In this document: one piece after another, positions 50,082 through 59,837 of the stretch
Layout: each line of letters begins with the position of its first letter
Numbering within the stretch: position 1 is the stretch's first letter
Assembly (NCBI GenBank): GCA_015056625.1
Contig: SVFY01000011.1
Span: forward strand, 40,838-104,837
Direction: 5' to 3'
Length of the DNA stretch: 64,000 nucleotides
From: Butyrivibrio sp.
GTDB taxonomy: Bacteria; Bacillota; Clostridia; Lachnospirales; Lachnospiraceae
Position numbers and translations under genes: made by a program
Notes under the pieces: model-generated
What the model was told of the DNA's origin: nothing
Database searches by the model: none
Seen by the model: the letters and a program-made list of their open reading frames with translations, nothing else

Positions 50082-51542
50082 TTGAAAAAAAGTTGGATGC
50101 TTACTAAAAAAGAGATAGCATTCCTTTTGGCTGCAGCTTTGCTTTCAGCGGGATTATCCGGCTGTCAGTATGAGAGCTTCGACGATTACCTTAGGGCTCT
50201 TGGAATGAAGGACCCTGTCAGCTACGAGGCGGCAATGGAAGAGTCTGTTTCTGAGGTTACCACCCCAGAGGCAAAAGAGCTTTTCCAGGATGTGGTGGAT
50301 ATTTCAGAATACAGCGTATTGGCAGCAGATGAGGCTGCAGATTCCGTTTCCGGGGATGGAGTTTCAAGTGGGATCGATGAGTATCCCTCTGGAGCGCCAG
50401 CGCTGGCTGATTCTGATTATGCCAGTTTTTATAAGAGCTATGAAGATGCAGATGCTGAGATCATAAAAAAGAGAGAGGCTGTTGGCCTTACAAAAACAGG
50501 CATTGAAAAGCTTAAAAAAGAGCAGGAGGGTCTGTACGCCTATGAGAGGCTTACAGATGCAGGCAAGACTCTCTACGTTGAGATGCTGGCTATCATGAGG
50601 CATCTTGCCAGTGATGTAAGTGTTTCTACTACCAGTGATGATGCCATTGAACTGGTCTTTGAGTATGTATCAATTGACCACCCGGAGCTCTTTTACGTTG
50701 GAGGCTATCAGTACACTGATTACCGCAGAGGCGACGAGATATCAAGGATCGCCTTCTCAGGTACTTACACTTACGATGAGGCTGAGGTAAAAAGACGTCA
50801 GACTCAGATCAATGAAGTGGTGAACAGGTGCATTGCGGCTGCTCCTGCCACAGAAGATGAATATCTTACCATCAAGTATGTCTATGAATACATAATCAAG
50901 AACACAGAGTACGACAAGGATGCGCCTGACAACCAGAACATCTGCTCAGTATTTTTAGGTGGCAGAAGCGTATGTAATGGATATGCCAAGGCTGCTCAGT
51001 ACCTTCTTAGCAAGCTTGGCGTTGACTGCACCTTTGTGACCGGAATGGTGACAACCAAGAGCGGACAGCAGTTCAGACACGCATGGAACCTGGTTCTTTG
51101 TAACGGCGCCCACTACTACCTGGACGTTACATGGGGAGATGCATCCTACCAGACTGCTTCAGGAGAGAGTGCAGATCCGGCACTTCTTCCTGATGTGAAC
51201 TACGACTACTTGAACGTTACCACAGAGGAGATAGAGAGGCAGCACGAACTGTCTGATATCATCGATGTTCCTGTCTGCTCTGCCATGACAGACAACTATT
51301 ATGTAAGGGAAGGTGAGTACTTTACATCTGTAGAGCCTGCGCTGGTTCAGGATCTTTTCGACAGAAAATACGCAGAAGGCGCGAAAAACGTAACGATCAA
51401 ATGCGCCACAGAAGCGGTTTACAATGAGCTTTTTGACCAGCTCTTTACTCAGGGACAGGTATTTAACTACATGCAGGGCTATCAGGCCACTGTTACTTAT
51501 ACTTCTTTTGAGAAGACAAGGACCATAATGATCTGGCTCTGA
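50082..51542 (+). CDS. Lipoprotein with transglutaminase-like domain
   Basis: 486 residues from a TTG start at 50082 behind GGAGGAAGG. A lipoprotein signal ends LLSAGLSGC, so the protein is predicted to be tethered outside the cell. The transglutaminase-like core has the Cys-His-Asp triad: GGRSVCNGYAKAAQYLL (about 300), RHAWNLV (about 330) and YYLDVTWGDA (about 346). Such domains in Clostridia are thought to act as peptidases or cross-linkers. It stands alone between prfC and the Asp23 gene. Substrate unknown. Confidence 0.85.
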   Translation: MKKSWMLTKKEIAFLLAAALLSAGLSGCQYESFDDYLRALGMKDPVSYEAAMEESVSEVTTPEAKELFQDVVDISEYSVLAADEAADSVSGDGVSSGIDEYPSGAPALADSDYASFYKSYEDADAEIIKKREAVGLTKTGIEKLKKEQEGLYAYERLTDAGKTLYVEMLAIMRHLASDVSVSTTSDDAIELVFEYVSIDHPELFYVGGYQYTDYRRGDEISRIAFSGTYTYDEAEVKRRQTQINEVVNRCIAAAPATEDEYLTIKYVYEYIIKNTEYDKDAPDNQNICSVFLGGRSVCNGYAKAAQYLLSKLGVDCTFVTGMVTTKSGQQFRHAWNLVLCNGAHYYLDVTWGDASYQTASGESADPALLPDVNYDYLNVTTEEIERQHELSDIIDVPVCSAMTDNYYVREGEYFTSVEPALVQDLFDRKYAEGAKNVTIKCATEAVYNELFDQLFTQGQVFNYMQGYQATVTYTSFEKTRTIMIWL

Positions 51543-51602
51543 GCAGGAAAACTTGAAATATGGTATACTATTGTAGATTATAATTTGTGAGGTACTTAAG
51601 TT

Positions 51603-51956
51603 ATGGGAAAAGAGATTGCAGAGGTAGGATCAGTTAAGATCGCTGATGATGTAGTTGCAAGAATTGCAGCTCTTGCAGCACTTGAGGTTGATGGTGTATC
51701 AGCTATGGCTGGTAACTATACAAGCGACAAGCTTGAAAAGGTGAGCCGCAACAATTTAGCTAAGGGAGCTAAGGTTATCGTTGGACAGAATGAAGTAAAG
51801 GTTGATCTTTCACTTATGATGTCCTATGGCTTTAACATCCCTGCAACATGCCAGCAGGCCCAGACAAGGGTCAAGGCTTCTGTTGAGAACATGACAGGCC
51901 TTGAAGTAACTGATGTCAATATCAGGATTGCTGGTATCACAATGCCTAAGGCTTAA
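51603..51956 (+). CDS. Asp23/Gls24 family envelope stress protein
   Basis: 117 residues. GSVKIADDVVARIAALAALEVDGV (about 8-31, in two parts) and SLMMSYGFNIPATCQQAQ are the Asp23/YloU signature. Members are membrane-associated and linked to envelope stress. It lies directly before nusB, as often in Firmicutes. Confidence 0.93.
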   Translation: MGKEIAEVGSVKIADDVVARIAALAALEVDGVSAMAGNYTSDKLEKVSRNNLAKGAKVIVGQNEVKVDLSLMMSYGFNIPATCQQAQTRVKASVENMTGLEVTDVNIRIAGITMPKA

Positions 51957-51969
51957 AAAGGAAAACGAA

Positions 51970-52380
51970 ATGAATAGATCAGAACTTAGAGAGCAGGTTT
52001 TCAAGCTGCTCTTTCGTGTTGAATTTAACACAATGGATGAAATGTCTGAGCAGGAGGAGCTCTTTGCTGAAACAGAGGATACAAAGATCAGCAAAAAGGA
52101 CGCCGACTACATCAGAGAAAAATATGAAAAGATCGCAGAGAAGCTTTCAGAGATCGACGAGGACATCAACAAGGAGACCACAGGCTGGAACACAAGCAGG
52201 ATCGCCAAGGTTGACCTTGCTATCATAAGACTTGCTCTTTATGAGATCAGATATGACGATTCAGTTCCTACTGGAGTTGCGATCAATGAGGCGGTTGAGC
52301 TTGCCAAGAAGTTCGGACAGGACGGCTCAGCTTCTTTTGTTAATGGCGTACTTGCCAAGTTTGCAAAGGATACAGAGTAA
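51970..52380 (+). CDS. nusB: Transcription antitermination protein NusB
   Basis: 136 residues from ATG 51970 (AAAAAGGAAAACGAA upstream); an upstream in-frame ATG overlaps the Asp23 gene. REQVFKLLFRVEFN and the C-terminal DDSVPTGVAINEAVELAKKF and SASFVNGVLAKF motifs identify it. NusB with NusE promotes rRNA antitermination. It abuts the next gene with no gap. Confidence 0.94.
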   Translation: MNRSELREQVFKLLFRVEFNTMDEMSEQEELFAETEDTKISKKDADYIREKYEKIAEKLSEIDEDINKETTGWNTSRIAKVDLAIIRLALYEIRYDDSVPTGVAINEAVELAKKFGQDGSASFVNGVLAKFAKDTE

Positions 52381-53325
52381 ATGAGTGGCACAGAGTTTGA
52401 AAAAGAACTGATGGGCAGAGCCTCCTATGTTGAGGAGGTTTTAAAGGAGTTCCTTCCGAGAGAGGAAGGATATGCAAGTACTGTGATAGAGGCAATGAAC
52501 TACAGCCTCCTTGCAGGTGGTAAGCGCCTTCGCCCAGTGATGATGATGGAAGCTTATAAGCTCTTTAAAGGAGCAGAAGCTGATATGGAGGTTGTCCATC
52601 CCTTCATGGCAGCTATGGAGATGATCCATACATACTCTTTGGTCCACGACGATCTTCCTGCCATGGACAACGATGAGTATAGAAGGGGCCGCAAGACTAC
52701 TCATGTGGTTTACGGACCTGGAATGGCAACTCTTGCTGGAGACGGGCTTTTAAACCTTGCTTTTGAGACAGCGATCATGGGTGCTGCAAGAGGCAAGGCG
52801 CTTTCTGATTATGACGGAGAGCAAAGCAGCAGGTATCTAGAAGCTCTTTCCATCCTTAGCCGTAAGGCCGGAATCTATGGAATGGTGGGCGGACAGTGCG
52901 CAGACATAGTTTCTGAGAATACCACCTATACAGATATGGATGTTGCAAAGGAAGTGCTCCATTATATCGATGAGAACAAGACGGGAGCCCTTATTGAGAG
53001 CAGTCTTATGATCGGTGCTGTTCTTGGAGGAGCTTCTTTTGATGATGTAAAAAAGATTGAGAGAGCTGGAAGTGATGTTGGTATCGCTTTCCAGATCCAG
53101 GACGATATTCTTGACATAGAGGGGGATGAGTCAGAGCTTGGAAAGCCCATAGGCTCTGATATCAAAAACGGTAAGAGCACCTACGTCAGCATCTATGGAA
53201 TGGATGCAGCCAGAGCCAAGGTAAAAGAGCTGTCGGATGAAGCCAGTGGTATCCTTAAAGAGCTGGGCTTTGACGGAAGCTTCCTTGAAAGGCTATTTAC
53301 GTATTTGATCTACAGAAAGAAATAA
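52381..53325 (+). CDS. ispA: Polyprenyl (farnesyl) diphosphate synthase
   Basis: 314 residues. First Asp-rich motif LVHDDLPAMDNDEYRRGRKTTH (about 92; DDxxxxD), second FQIQDDILDIEGDES (about 239; DDxxD), and GGKRLRPVMM near residue 43. It elongates DMAPP/IPP to farnesyl or geranylgeranyl diphosphate. It starts at the base after the nusB stop and precedes dxs, forming an isoprenoid pair. The usual xseA/xseB genes of this region are absent. Confidence 0.93.
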   Translation: MSGTEFEKELMGRASYVEEVLKEFLPREEGYASTVIEAMNYSLLAGGKRLRPVMMMEAYKLFKGAEADMEVVHPFMAAMEMIHTYSLVHDDLPAMDNDEYRRGRKTTHVVYGPGMATLAGDGLLNLAFETAIMGAARGKALSDYDGEQSSRYLEALSILSRKAGIYGMVGGQCADIVSENTTYTDMDVAKEVLHYIDENKTGALIESSLMIGAVLGGASFDDVKKIERAGSDVGIAFQIQDDILDIEGDESELGKPIGSDIKNGKSTYVSIYGMDAARAKVKELSDEASGILKELGFDGSFLERLFTYLIYRKK

Positions 53326-53346
53326 GCTACTTAGGCGGTGATGATC

Positions 53347-55197
53347 ATGCTTCTGGATCAGATAAATGAAACAGGCGATATAAAGAAAATACCCCAGTCC
53401 CAATACCCGGAGCTTGCAAAAGAGATCAGGGAGTTTCTCATAGACAAGATTTCTGTGACAGGAGGCCATCTGGCATCTAACCTTGGTGCTGTAGAACTTA
53501 CAATGGCTCTCCACGTAGCTCTTGATCTTCCCAAGGATAAGATCATCTGGGATGTGGGACATCAGTCATATACCCACAAACTCCTTACAGGCAGAAAAGA
53601 GGGGTTTGATACCCTGCGCCAGTATGGGGGCATGAGTGGATTTCCAAAACGAGGTGAGTCAGACAGTGACTGCTTTGATACAGGTCACAGCTCAACCTCT
53701 ATTTCAGCAGGTCTTGGAATGGTCAAGGCAAGAGACCTTAAGGGAGAGGACTACGCAGTAGTATCAGTTATTGGCGATGGTTCTTTAACCGGCGGTCTTG
53801 CTTATGAAGCCATGAACAATCTGTCCAAGCTCGAGACCAACTATATTATTATCTTAAACGACAACGAAATGTCCATTTCCGAGAGTGTCGGAGGAATGGG
53901 CAAATATCTTGACAGCGTACGTACTGCCCAGGGTTATCTTAACCTCAAAGAGGATGTGTATGCACAGCTTCGCAGCAACACCAAAGTGGTTGATTCCATC
54001 AGAAGAGCCAAGAACAGTTTCAAACAGCTCTTCGTTCCCGGAATGGTATTTGAAAACCTTGGTATAACTTATCTTGGACCTGTAGATGGACATGACACTG
54101 TAGGTCTTATCAGGGCCATCAAGGAAGCTAGAAAAGTTAAAAAAGCTGTTATGGTCCACGTAGTTACCAAGAAGGGTAAGGGCTATGAGCCTGCAGAGAG
54201 ACATCCTGCAAGATTCCATGGCACGGAGCCTTTTATCGTTGAGAATGGACTTCCCAGGAACCCCAGAACAACTGCCAATTACCAGGATATCTTTTCCACA
54301 GTAATGTGCAAGCTCGGGGCCAGGGACGACAAGGTTGTGGCTATCACTGCAGCCATGGCCGATGGAACAGGACTTAAGAGATTCAGGAATATCTACCCTG
54401 ACAGATTTGTGGATGCAGGAATTGCAGAGGAACACGCTGTTACCTTTGCTGCTGGCCTTGCAATAGGCGGCTACAAGCCTGTATTTGCTGTATATTCCTC
54501 GTTCCTTCAAAGAGCCTACGACCAGATCATGGAGGACGTATGCCTTCAGAATCTTCCGGTTGTCTTTGCCATAGACAGGGCAGGCCTTGTTGGAAGCGAC
54601 GGCGAGACACATCAGGGAATATTTGATCTGTCTTACATGTCCACAATGCCAAACATGCATATCATGGCGCCCAAGAATAAATGGGAGCTTTCAGATATGC
54701 TTAAGTTTGCGGTTAACGCAGGATGCCCTATGGCTGTAAGATACCCAAGGGGAAATGCCTATGACGGACTTAAGGAGTACAGAGCTCCTATTGAAATGGG
54801 CAAGTGCGAGCCAATCTATGAGGAAAAGGACATATGTCTTTTAGCCGTTGGCAGCATGGTCAAGATCGGCGAAGAAGTAAGAAATATCTTAAAGGATCAG
54901 GGAGTAAGATGCTCCCTTGTGAATGCAAGATTTGTTAAGCCCATAGATACCGACTATATCAGAGTCGCATCAGCAAACCACAAGCTCTTTGTAACCATGG
55001 AAGAGAATGTTGCCTGCGGCGGATATGGCGAGAAGGTAAGGGCCTTTGTAGATGAAAACAGACTGGACTGCAGCGTTCTTAGTATTGCTATCCCGGATCA
55101 GTTCGTGACCCACGGCAGTGTAGATAAGCTAAGGAAAGAGCTTGGGATCGATGCACAGTCCATAGCAGATAGAATTTTGAAGGAAGTACACAGGTAA
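53347..55197 (+). CDS. dxs: 1-deoxy-D-xylulose-5-phosphate synthase
   Basis: 616 residues from ATG 53347. GGCGGTGAT (53334-53342) is well placed for it; GTG 53338 and ATG 53341 overlap that site. ThDP-binding GDGSLTGGLAYEAMNN (about 142), DVGHQSYTHKLLTGR, and the transketolase second domain with DAGIAEEHAVTFAAGLA (about 360) are clear. It makes DXP, the first step of the MEP pathway. Confidence 0.96.
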   Translation: MLLDQINETGDIKKIPQSQYPELAKEIREFLIDKISVTGGHLASNLGAVELTMALHVALDLPKDKIIWDVGHQSYTHKLLTGRKEGFDTLRQYGGMSGFPKRGESDSDCFDTGHSSTSISAGLGMVKARDLKGEDYAVVSVIGDGSLTGGLAYEAMNNLSKLETNYIIILNDNEMSISESVGGMGKYLDSVRTAQGYLNLKEDVYAQLRSNTKVVDSIRRAKNSFKQLFVPGMVFENLGITYLGPVDGHDTVGLIRAIKEARKVKKAVMVHVVTKKGKGYEPAERHPARFHGTEPFIVENGLPRNPRTTANYQDIFSTVMCKLGARDDKVVAITAAMADGTGLKRFRNIYPDRFVDAGIAEEHAVTFAAGLAIGGYKPVFAVYSSFLQRAYDQIMEDVCLQNLPVVFAIDRAGLVGSDGETHQGIFDLSYMSTMPNMHIMAPKNKWELSDMLKFAVNAGCPMAVRYPRGNAYDGLKEYRAPIEMGKCEPIYEEKDICLLAVGSMVKIGEEVRNILKDQGVRCSLVNARFVKPIDTDYIRVASANHKLFVTMEENVACGGYGEKVRAFVDENRLDCSVLSIAIPDQFVTHGSVDKLRKELGIDAQSIADRILKEVHR

Positions 55198-55201
55198 GTT
55201 T

Positions 55202-56101
55202 ATGGCAAAAGATAAAGAGAGACTGGACGTCCTTGTGGTTTCAAGGGGACTTGCTCCTTCTCGTGAAAAAGCCAAGGCACTTATCATGGCCGGAGATGTT
55301 TTTGTAAACGGTCAGAGAGAAGATAAGCCAGGAACAACCTTCGAGGAAGAAAAGATCACGTCTTTGGAAGTAAAGGGAGCAACAATCCCCTATGTCTCAA
55401 GAGGCGGACTTAAGCTCGAAAAGGCTGTCAATAATTTTGGGCTGGACCTTAGTGGCAAGGTGTGCATGGATATTGGCGCATCTACAGGCGGCTTTACAGA
55501 CTGCATGCTGCAAAATGGCGCAGTAAAGGTCTATTCAGTTGATGTGGGACATGGACAGCTTGACTGGAAGCTTAGAAGTGATGAGCGTGTGGTCTGCATG
55601 GAAAAGACCAATTTCAGATATATGGTCAGGGACGATATAGAGGATGACCTGGATTTTGCCTCCTGCGATGTTTCTTTTATCTCACTTACCAAGATCCTGC
55701 TTCCTGCAAGGCGTCTTCTTAAGGATGGCGGCGAAATGGTGTGCCTTATTAAGCCCCAGTTCGAGGCTGGGCGCGATAAGGTTGGGAAAAAGGGCGTAGT
55801 AAGAGATCCGGACGTTCACAGCGAAGTGGTGCACAGGATATTTGACTACACTGCTGTTGCAGGATTTGAGGTGCTGCACCTTGAGTATTCACCTATAAAG
55901 GGACCAGAGGGAAACATAGAGTACCTCATACATATTCGCAAGGACTCTGAGAGAAATGCTCAGGTAGAGACTCTGACAGAAGCTGACGGAGAAAAGCTCC
56001 TTAAGCAGATATGTGAAGAAAAGAGCGGAATATCTTTTAACGATGACAATAACAGACTGATACAGGAAACTGTTTCAAAGGCTCACGGAGAGCTCACTTA
56101 A
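55202..56101 (+). CDS. tlyA: TlyA family rRNA 2'-O-methyltransferase
   Basis: 299 residues: an N-terminal S4 domain (LDVLVVSRGLAPSREKAKAL, about 8-27), then an FtsJ-type Rossmann fold with MDIGASTGGFTDCML (about 90) and DVSFISLTKILLP. TlyA-type enzymes methylate rRNA; the older name hemolysin A is misleading. It starts four bases after dxs. Confidence 0.94.
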   Translation: MAKDKERLDVLVVSRGLAPSREKAKALIMAGDVFVNGQREDKPGTTFEEEKITSLEVKGATIPYVSRGGLKLEKAVNNFGLDLSGKVCMDIGASTGGFTDCMLQNGAVKVYSVDVGHGQLDWKLRSDERVVCMEKTNFRYMVRDDIEDDLDFASCDVSFISLTKILLPARRLLKDGGEMVCLIKPQFEAGRDKVGKKGVVRDPDVHSEVVHRIFDYTAVAGFEVLHLEYSPIKGPEGNIEYLIHIRKDSERNAQVETLTEADGEKLLKQICEEKSGISFNDDNNRLIQETVSKAHGELT

Positions 56102-56114
56102 GGGGTGGCGGCTC

Positions 56115-56960
56115 ATGGATAAGTTTTGTATTGTTACCAACAAAAACAAGGATAAGGACAACAGCCTCACAAGTCATATCATGGAGTATCTTAAGCAGCG
56201 TGGTAAGACCTGTGTGATAGCGGAGGACAAGACAGAGGATGACCCTGTATTTGTGGCAAGGAAGAACCTCTCTGTTATCCCTGAGGATACTGAGCTTGTG
56301 ATCGTGCTTGGCGGCGATGGAACAATGCTTCAGGCTGCCAGGAGCATAGCTTACATGGATGTCCCTCTTGTTGGAGTTAATCTTGGAACCATGGGCTATC
56401 TTACAGAGGTTGCAGTAAATGACATAGACGGAGCCCTTGACAGGATACTTAATGGCGACTACGAAATAGAAGACAGGATGATGCTAAGAGGAAGTCTTGA
56501 AGGGAAAAAGGACTACTCTTTAAATGACGTCATCATCTCCAAATATCAGGGAATAGCTGCTATTGGTTACAATATCTATATCAATGACAGGTTTCTTTGC
56601 AGTTACTATGCAGATGGACTGGTAATATCAACGCCCACAGGATCGACAGGCTACAACATGTCAGCCGGAGGTCCTATAATTGAGCCCCTGGCCAATATGC
56701 TTTTGGTGACACCGATCTGTCCCCATTCACTTAATGCAAGAAGCCTTCTCTTTTCACCGGATAAGAGGATAGAGGTAGAACTGCTTAAGGGCAGGAGCGG
56801 CTTTGATCAGGAGGCCATAGTTTCTTTTGACGGAAGCGGAACGCTTCTGATGAGTACAGGAGACAAGATAGAAGTTAAAAAATCAAAAAAGACAACAAAG
56901 ATCTTGAGGCTCAAAGAGGAGAGCTTCCTTGATAAGATCAGTAAGAAATTTGAAAAATAA
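56115..56960 (+). CDS. nadK: NAD kinase
   Basis: 281 residues. LVIVLGGDGTMLQAAR (about 60-75; GGDGT), GVNLGTMGYLTEV (about 88) and STPTGSTGYNMSAGGPI (about 174) are the conserved motifs. It makes NADP+ from NAD+. Start is the ATG after GGGGTGGCGG. Confidence 0.96.
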   Translation: MDKFCIVTNKNKDKDNSLTSHIMEYLKQRGKTCVIAEDKTEDDPVFVARKNLSVIPEDTELVIVLGGDGTMLQAARSIAYMDVPLVGVNLGTMGYLTEVAVNDIDGALDRILNGDYEIEDRMMLRGSLEGKKDYSLNDVIISKYQGIAAIGYNIYINDRFLCSYYADGLVISTPTGSTGYNMSAGGPIIEPLANMLLVTPICPHSLNARSLLFSPDKRIEVELLKGRSGFDQEAIVSFDGSGTLLMSTGDKIEVKKSKKTTKILRLKEESFLDKISKKFEK

Positions 56961-56980
56961 ATAGAAAAGAGGGGAAGAAG

Positions 56981-57436
56981 TTGAAAAAGAACAGGCATGA
57001 CAAAATTATTGAAATCATCAATAATCATGTGGTTGAGACTCAGGAACAGCTTGCAGCACTTCTTAAGGATGAAGGCTACGATGTAACTCAGGCTACAGTT
57101 TCAAGGGATATCAGACAGATGAAGCTGACCAAGCAGGTTACTCCGGACGGAAGACAGAAATATGTATATACCACAGCTGATCCTGAGGTGATGCACGATA
57201 AGTACGTAAAGATCCTTAAGGCTGGATTTGTCAGCATGGATCTTGCACAGAATCTTTTAGTTGTCAGGACTGTTTCAGGAATGGCAATGGCTCTTGCAGC
57301 TGCCATCGATTCACTTGAGATAGCGGAGGTTGTTGGCTGTATTGCTGGTGATGACACTATTTTTGTTGCAACCAAGTCCGAAGAGGAAGCAACTAATCTC
57401 ATGCATGAATTTGACGAAATGCTTGGCAGAGAATGA
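56981..57436 (+). CDS. argR: Arginine repressor ArgR
   Basis: 151 residues from a TTG start at 56981 behind GAGGGGAAGAAG. N-terminal winged helix (VTQATVSRDIRQMKLTK, about 38-54) and a C-terminal arginine-binding, hexamerising domain (GCIAGDDTIFVATKSEEEA). The nadK-argR-recN order is common in Firmicutes. Confidence 0.94.
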   Translation: MKKNRHDKIIEIINNHVVETQEQLAALLKDEGYDVTQATVSRDIRQMKLTKQVTPDGRQKYVYTTADPEVMHDKYVKILKAGFVSMDLAQNLLVVRTVSGMAMALAAAIDSLEIAEVVGCIAGDDTIFVATKSEEEATNLMHEFDEMLGRE

Positions 57437-57483
57437 TAGTTTTGGATGGGGTTCTCATTTTTTAGAAAGATGAGAGAGGTAAT

Positions 57484-59175
57484 ATGTTATATAGTTTACA
57501 CGTTAAGAATCTTGCTCTTATAAAGGAGCAGGAGATTGAGTTTTCTAAGGGACTCAACATTTTGACGGGAGAAACCGGTGCAGGTAAATCAGTTGTCATC
57601 GGATCCGTCAATCTGGCCCTGGGAGGGAAGGCAGATCCATCGCTTATCCGTACCGGCGAGGAGTACGCTCTTGTGGAGCTGGTATTTGGGGTGGACAGCG
57701 AGGAAAAGAGAAAGCTTCTAAAGGATATGGATATTCCTATAGAAGAAGATGGCACTCTTGTGCTACAGAGAAAGATAACTCCTACAAGGAGCATTTCCAA
57801 GGTTTCTGGTGAGACCGTAACTGCAAAGCAGCTGCGGGATATCTCTAACATTCTCATAAACATTCACGGTCAGAATGATCACCAGGAGCTACTTCACAAG
57901 AAAAAACATATGGAAATCCTGGATGGTTACCTTGAAGATGAACTGGGTGGCCTTTTTGGAGAACTTCGCACAGAGTATGACAGGATGAAGGCTCTGGAAA
58001 AAGAGCTGTCAGAATCAGATATTGATGAGAGTGCAAGACTTAGAGAGCAGGAGCTCTTAGAGTATGAGATAGGTGAGATCACAGACGCAGAGCTGCGTTT
58101 AGGGGAAGACGACGAGCTTGAGAGCGCCTATCGCAAGATGACAAATGGACGAAAGATTTCTGAAGCCGTTGGAGCTGCATCCACACTTACTGGTTTTGTG
58201 GACGACGGTGAAAGTGCTGTGGATCTCATTGGAAGGGCAGTAAGAGAGCTGTCTTCTGTAGCTTCCTATGACAGCGAGATCGAGGACCTTTTAGGGCAGC
58301 TGTCTGACGTTGAAAATCTTTTGTCAGATTTTAATCATTCCCTGTCGGGATATATGGACAGCCTTGAGTTTGATGATGAGAAGTTCAGGACCGTTGAGGA
58401 CAGGCTCAATGTAGTCAATCACTTAAAGGATAAATACGGTCAGAGCATCGACCTTGTCCTTTCTGAGCTGGGTAAAAAGCAGGAGCGTCTCGATGTTTTA
58501 ACGGACCTTGAAGCCCACAGAAAGAAGCTTTCTAAGGATTTAGATGACAGCAGGTCGAAAGCTCTTTTGCTATGTAAAAAGATATCTGACATAAGAAAGA
58601 AAGGTGCAGCGGAGCTGGCTAAAAAGCTTAAGGCAGCACTTGTTGACCTTAACTTCCTTGATGTTAAGTTTGAGATCGATGTAAGAAGCGATGAGGACAA
58701 GATAACTGCAGGAGGCTTTGATGATGTGGAGTTTATGATATCCACAAACCCTGGAGAAGCCATAAGGCCCCTGGATCAGATTGCCAGCGGCGGTGAGCTT
58801 TCAAGGATCATGCTGGCCCTTAAGACTGTGGTGGCAGACAGGGGAGATATCAGCACTTTGATATTTGACGAGATCGACGCAGGTATCAGCGGCAAAACTG
58901 CCTGGAAAGTATCTGAAAAACTTGGAGAGCTTTCAAGAGACCACCAGATCATCTGCATCACTCACCTTCCACAGATCGCAGCCATGGCTGACACCCACTT
59001 CATGATCGAAAAGGGTCTTGAGGAAGGCAGGACGGTCACGAATATCTATGGACTTAAAGGTGATGACAGCATCAGGGAACTGGCAAGGCTCCTTGGGGGC
59101 GACGAGATCACAGATGCAGCCATAGAGAACGCAAAAGAAATGCGAGGTATGGCAGTAAATGCCAAAAGAGGTTAA
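57484..59175 (+). CDS. recN: DNA repair protein RecN
   Basis: 563 residues, SMC-like. Walker A NILTGETGAGKSVVIGSV (about 26-43), coiled-coil arms in the middle, ABC signature QIASGGELSRIMLAL (about 430) and Walker B TLIFDEIDAGISG (about 458). It acts in double-strand break repair. GAGAGG precedes the start. Confidence 0.96.
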   Translation: MLYSLHVKNLALIKEQEIEFSKGLNILTGETGAGKSVVIGSVNLALGGKADPSLIRTGEEYALVELVFGVDSEEKRKLLKDMDIPIEEDGTLVLQRKITPTRSISKVSGETVTAKQLRDISNILINIHGQNDHQELLHKKKHMEILDGYLEDELGGLFGELRTEYDRMKALEKELSESDIDESARLREQELLEYEIGEITDAELRLGEDDELESAYRKMTNGRKISEAVGAASTLTGFVDDGESAVDLIGRAVRELSSVASYDSEIEDLLGQLSDVENLLSDFNHSLSGYMDSLEFDDEKFRTVEDRLNVVNHLKDKYGQSIDLVLSELGKKQERLDVLTDLEAHRKKLSKDLDDSRSKALLLCKKISDIRKKGAAELAKKLKAALVDLNFLDVKFEIDVRSDEDKITAGGFDDVEFMISTNPGEAIRPLDQIASGGELSRIMLALKTVVADRGDISTLIFDEIDAGISGKTAWKVSEKLGELSRDHQIICITHLPQIAAMADTHFMIEKGLEEGRTVTNIYGLKGDDSIRELARLLGGDEITDAAIENAKEMRGMAVNAKRG

Positions 59176-59178
59176 GAA

Positions 59179-59832
59179 ATGACAATCGACAATGACGATC
59201 TTTTAAATAGCATAATTGCTTCCCTGGGCAGGATCGATACCATCTCAGTGGATGAGATCCCGGGCATTGACCTTTATATGGACCAGCTCACATCTTTCAT
59301 GGATGAGAGGCTTAAAAAGACCACAAGACATCCGGAGAGCGACAAGATTCTTACAAAGACCATGATCAACAATTACGCCAAGAATGATCTTTTGCCGCCA
59401 CCTGTTAAGAAGAAGTACAGTAGAGATCACATTATCCTTTTGATCTTTATCTATTACTTTAAGAGCGTTCTGTCTATCAACGATATTCAGACTCTTTTAG
59501 AGCCCTTGAAAGAGCGTTTTCAGGCTCCTGATCCGGAGTTTGATCTTTCAGACATCTATAACACCTGCTTTGACCTTCAGAAGGAAGAGCTTGAGCCTCT
59601 TATTGAGGACATTAAAAAGAAATATGAGAGATCTCTTTCTACCTTTGAGAACAACGGCATTAGCGAGGATGAAAAGAAAAAGATGCAGATGTTTTCTTTT
59701 ATCATCCAGATGCTGTTCGACGTCTATATTAAAAAGCTCCTTATGGAGAAGATCCTTGATAACATGATGAAGGAAGATGAAAAGGCAGGAAAGAAGCAAA
59801 AAAGCGATAAAAAGAACAAGACCAAGGAATAA
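59179..59832 (+). CDS. DUF1836 protein
   Basis: 217 residues. KTMINNYAKNDLLPPPVKKKYS (about 54-75, in part) and HIILLIFIYYFKSVLSI (about 77-93) fit DUF1836, a family with a MerR-like helix-turn-helix. The C-terminus is strongly basic. Function unknown. It lies between recN (three bases) and pcrA (five bases) in one operon. Confidence 0.8.
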   Translation: MTIDNDDLLNSIIASLGRIDTISVDEIPGIDLYMDQLTSFMDERLKKTTRHPESDKILTKTMINNYAKNDLLPPPVKKKYSRDHIILLIFIYYFKSVLSINDIQTLLEPLKERFQAPDPEFDLSDIYNTCFDLQKEELEPLIEDIKKKYERSLSTFENNGISEDEKKKMQMFSFIIQMLFDVYIKKLLMEKILDNMMKEDEKAGKKQKSDKKNKTKE

Positions 59833-59837
59833 GATTT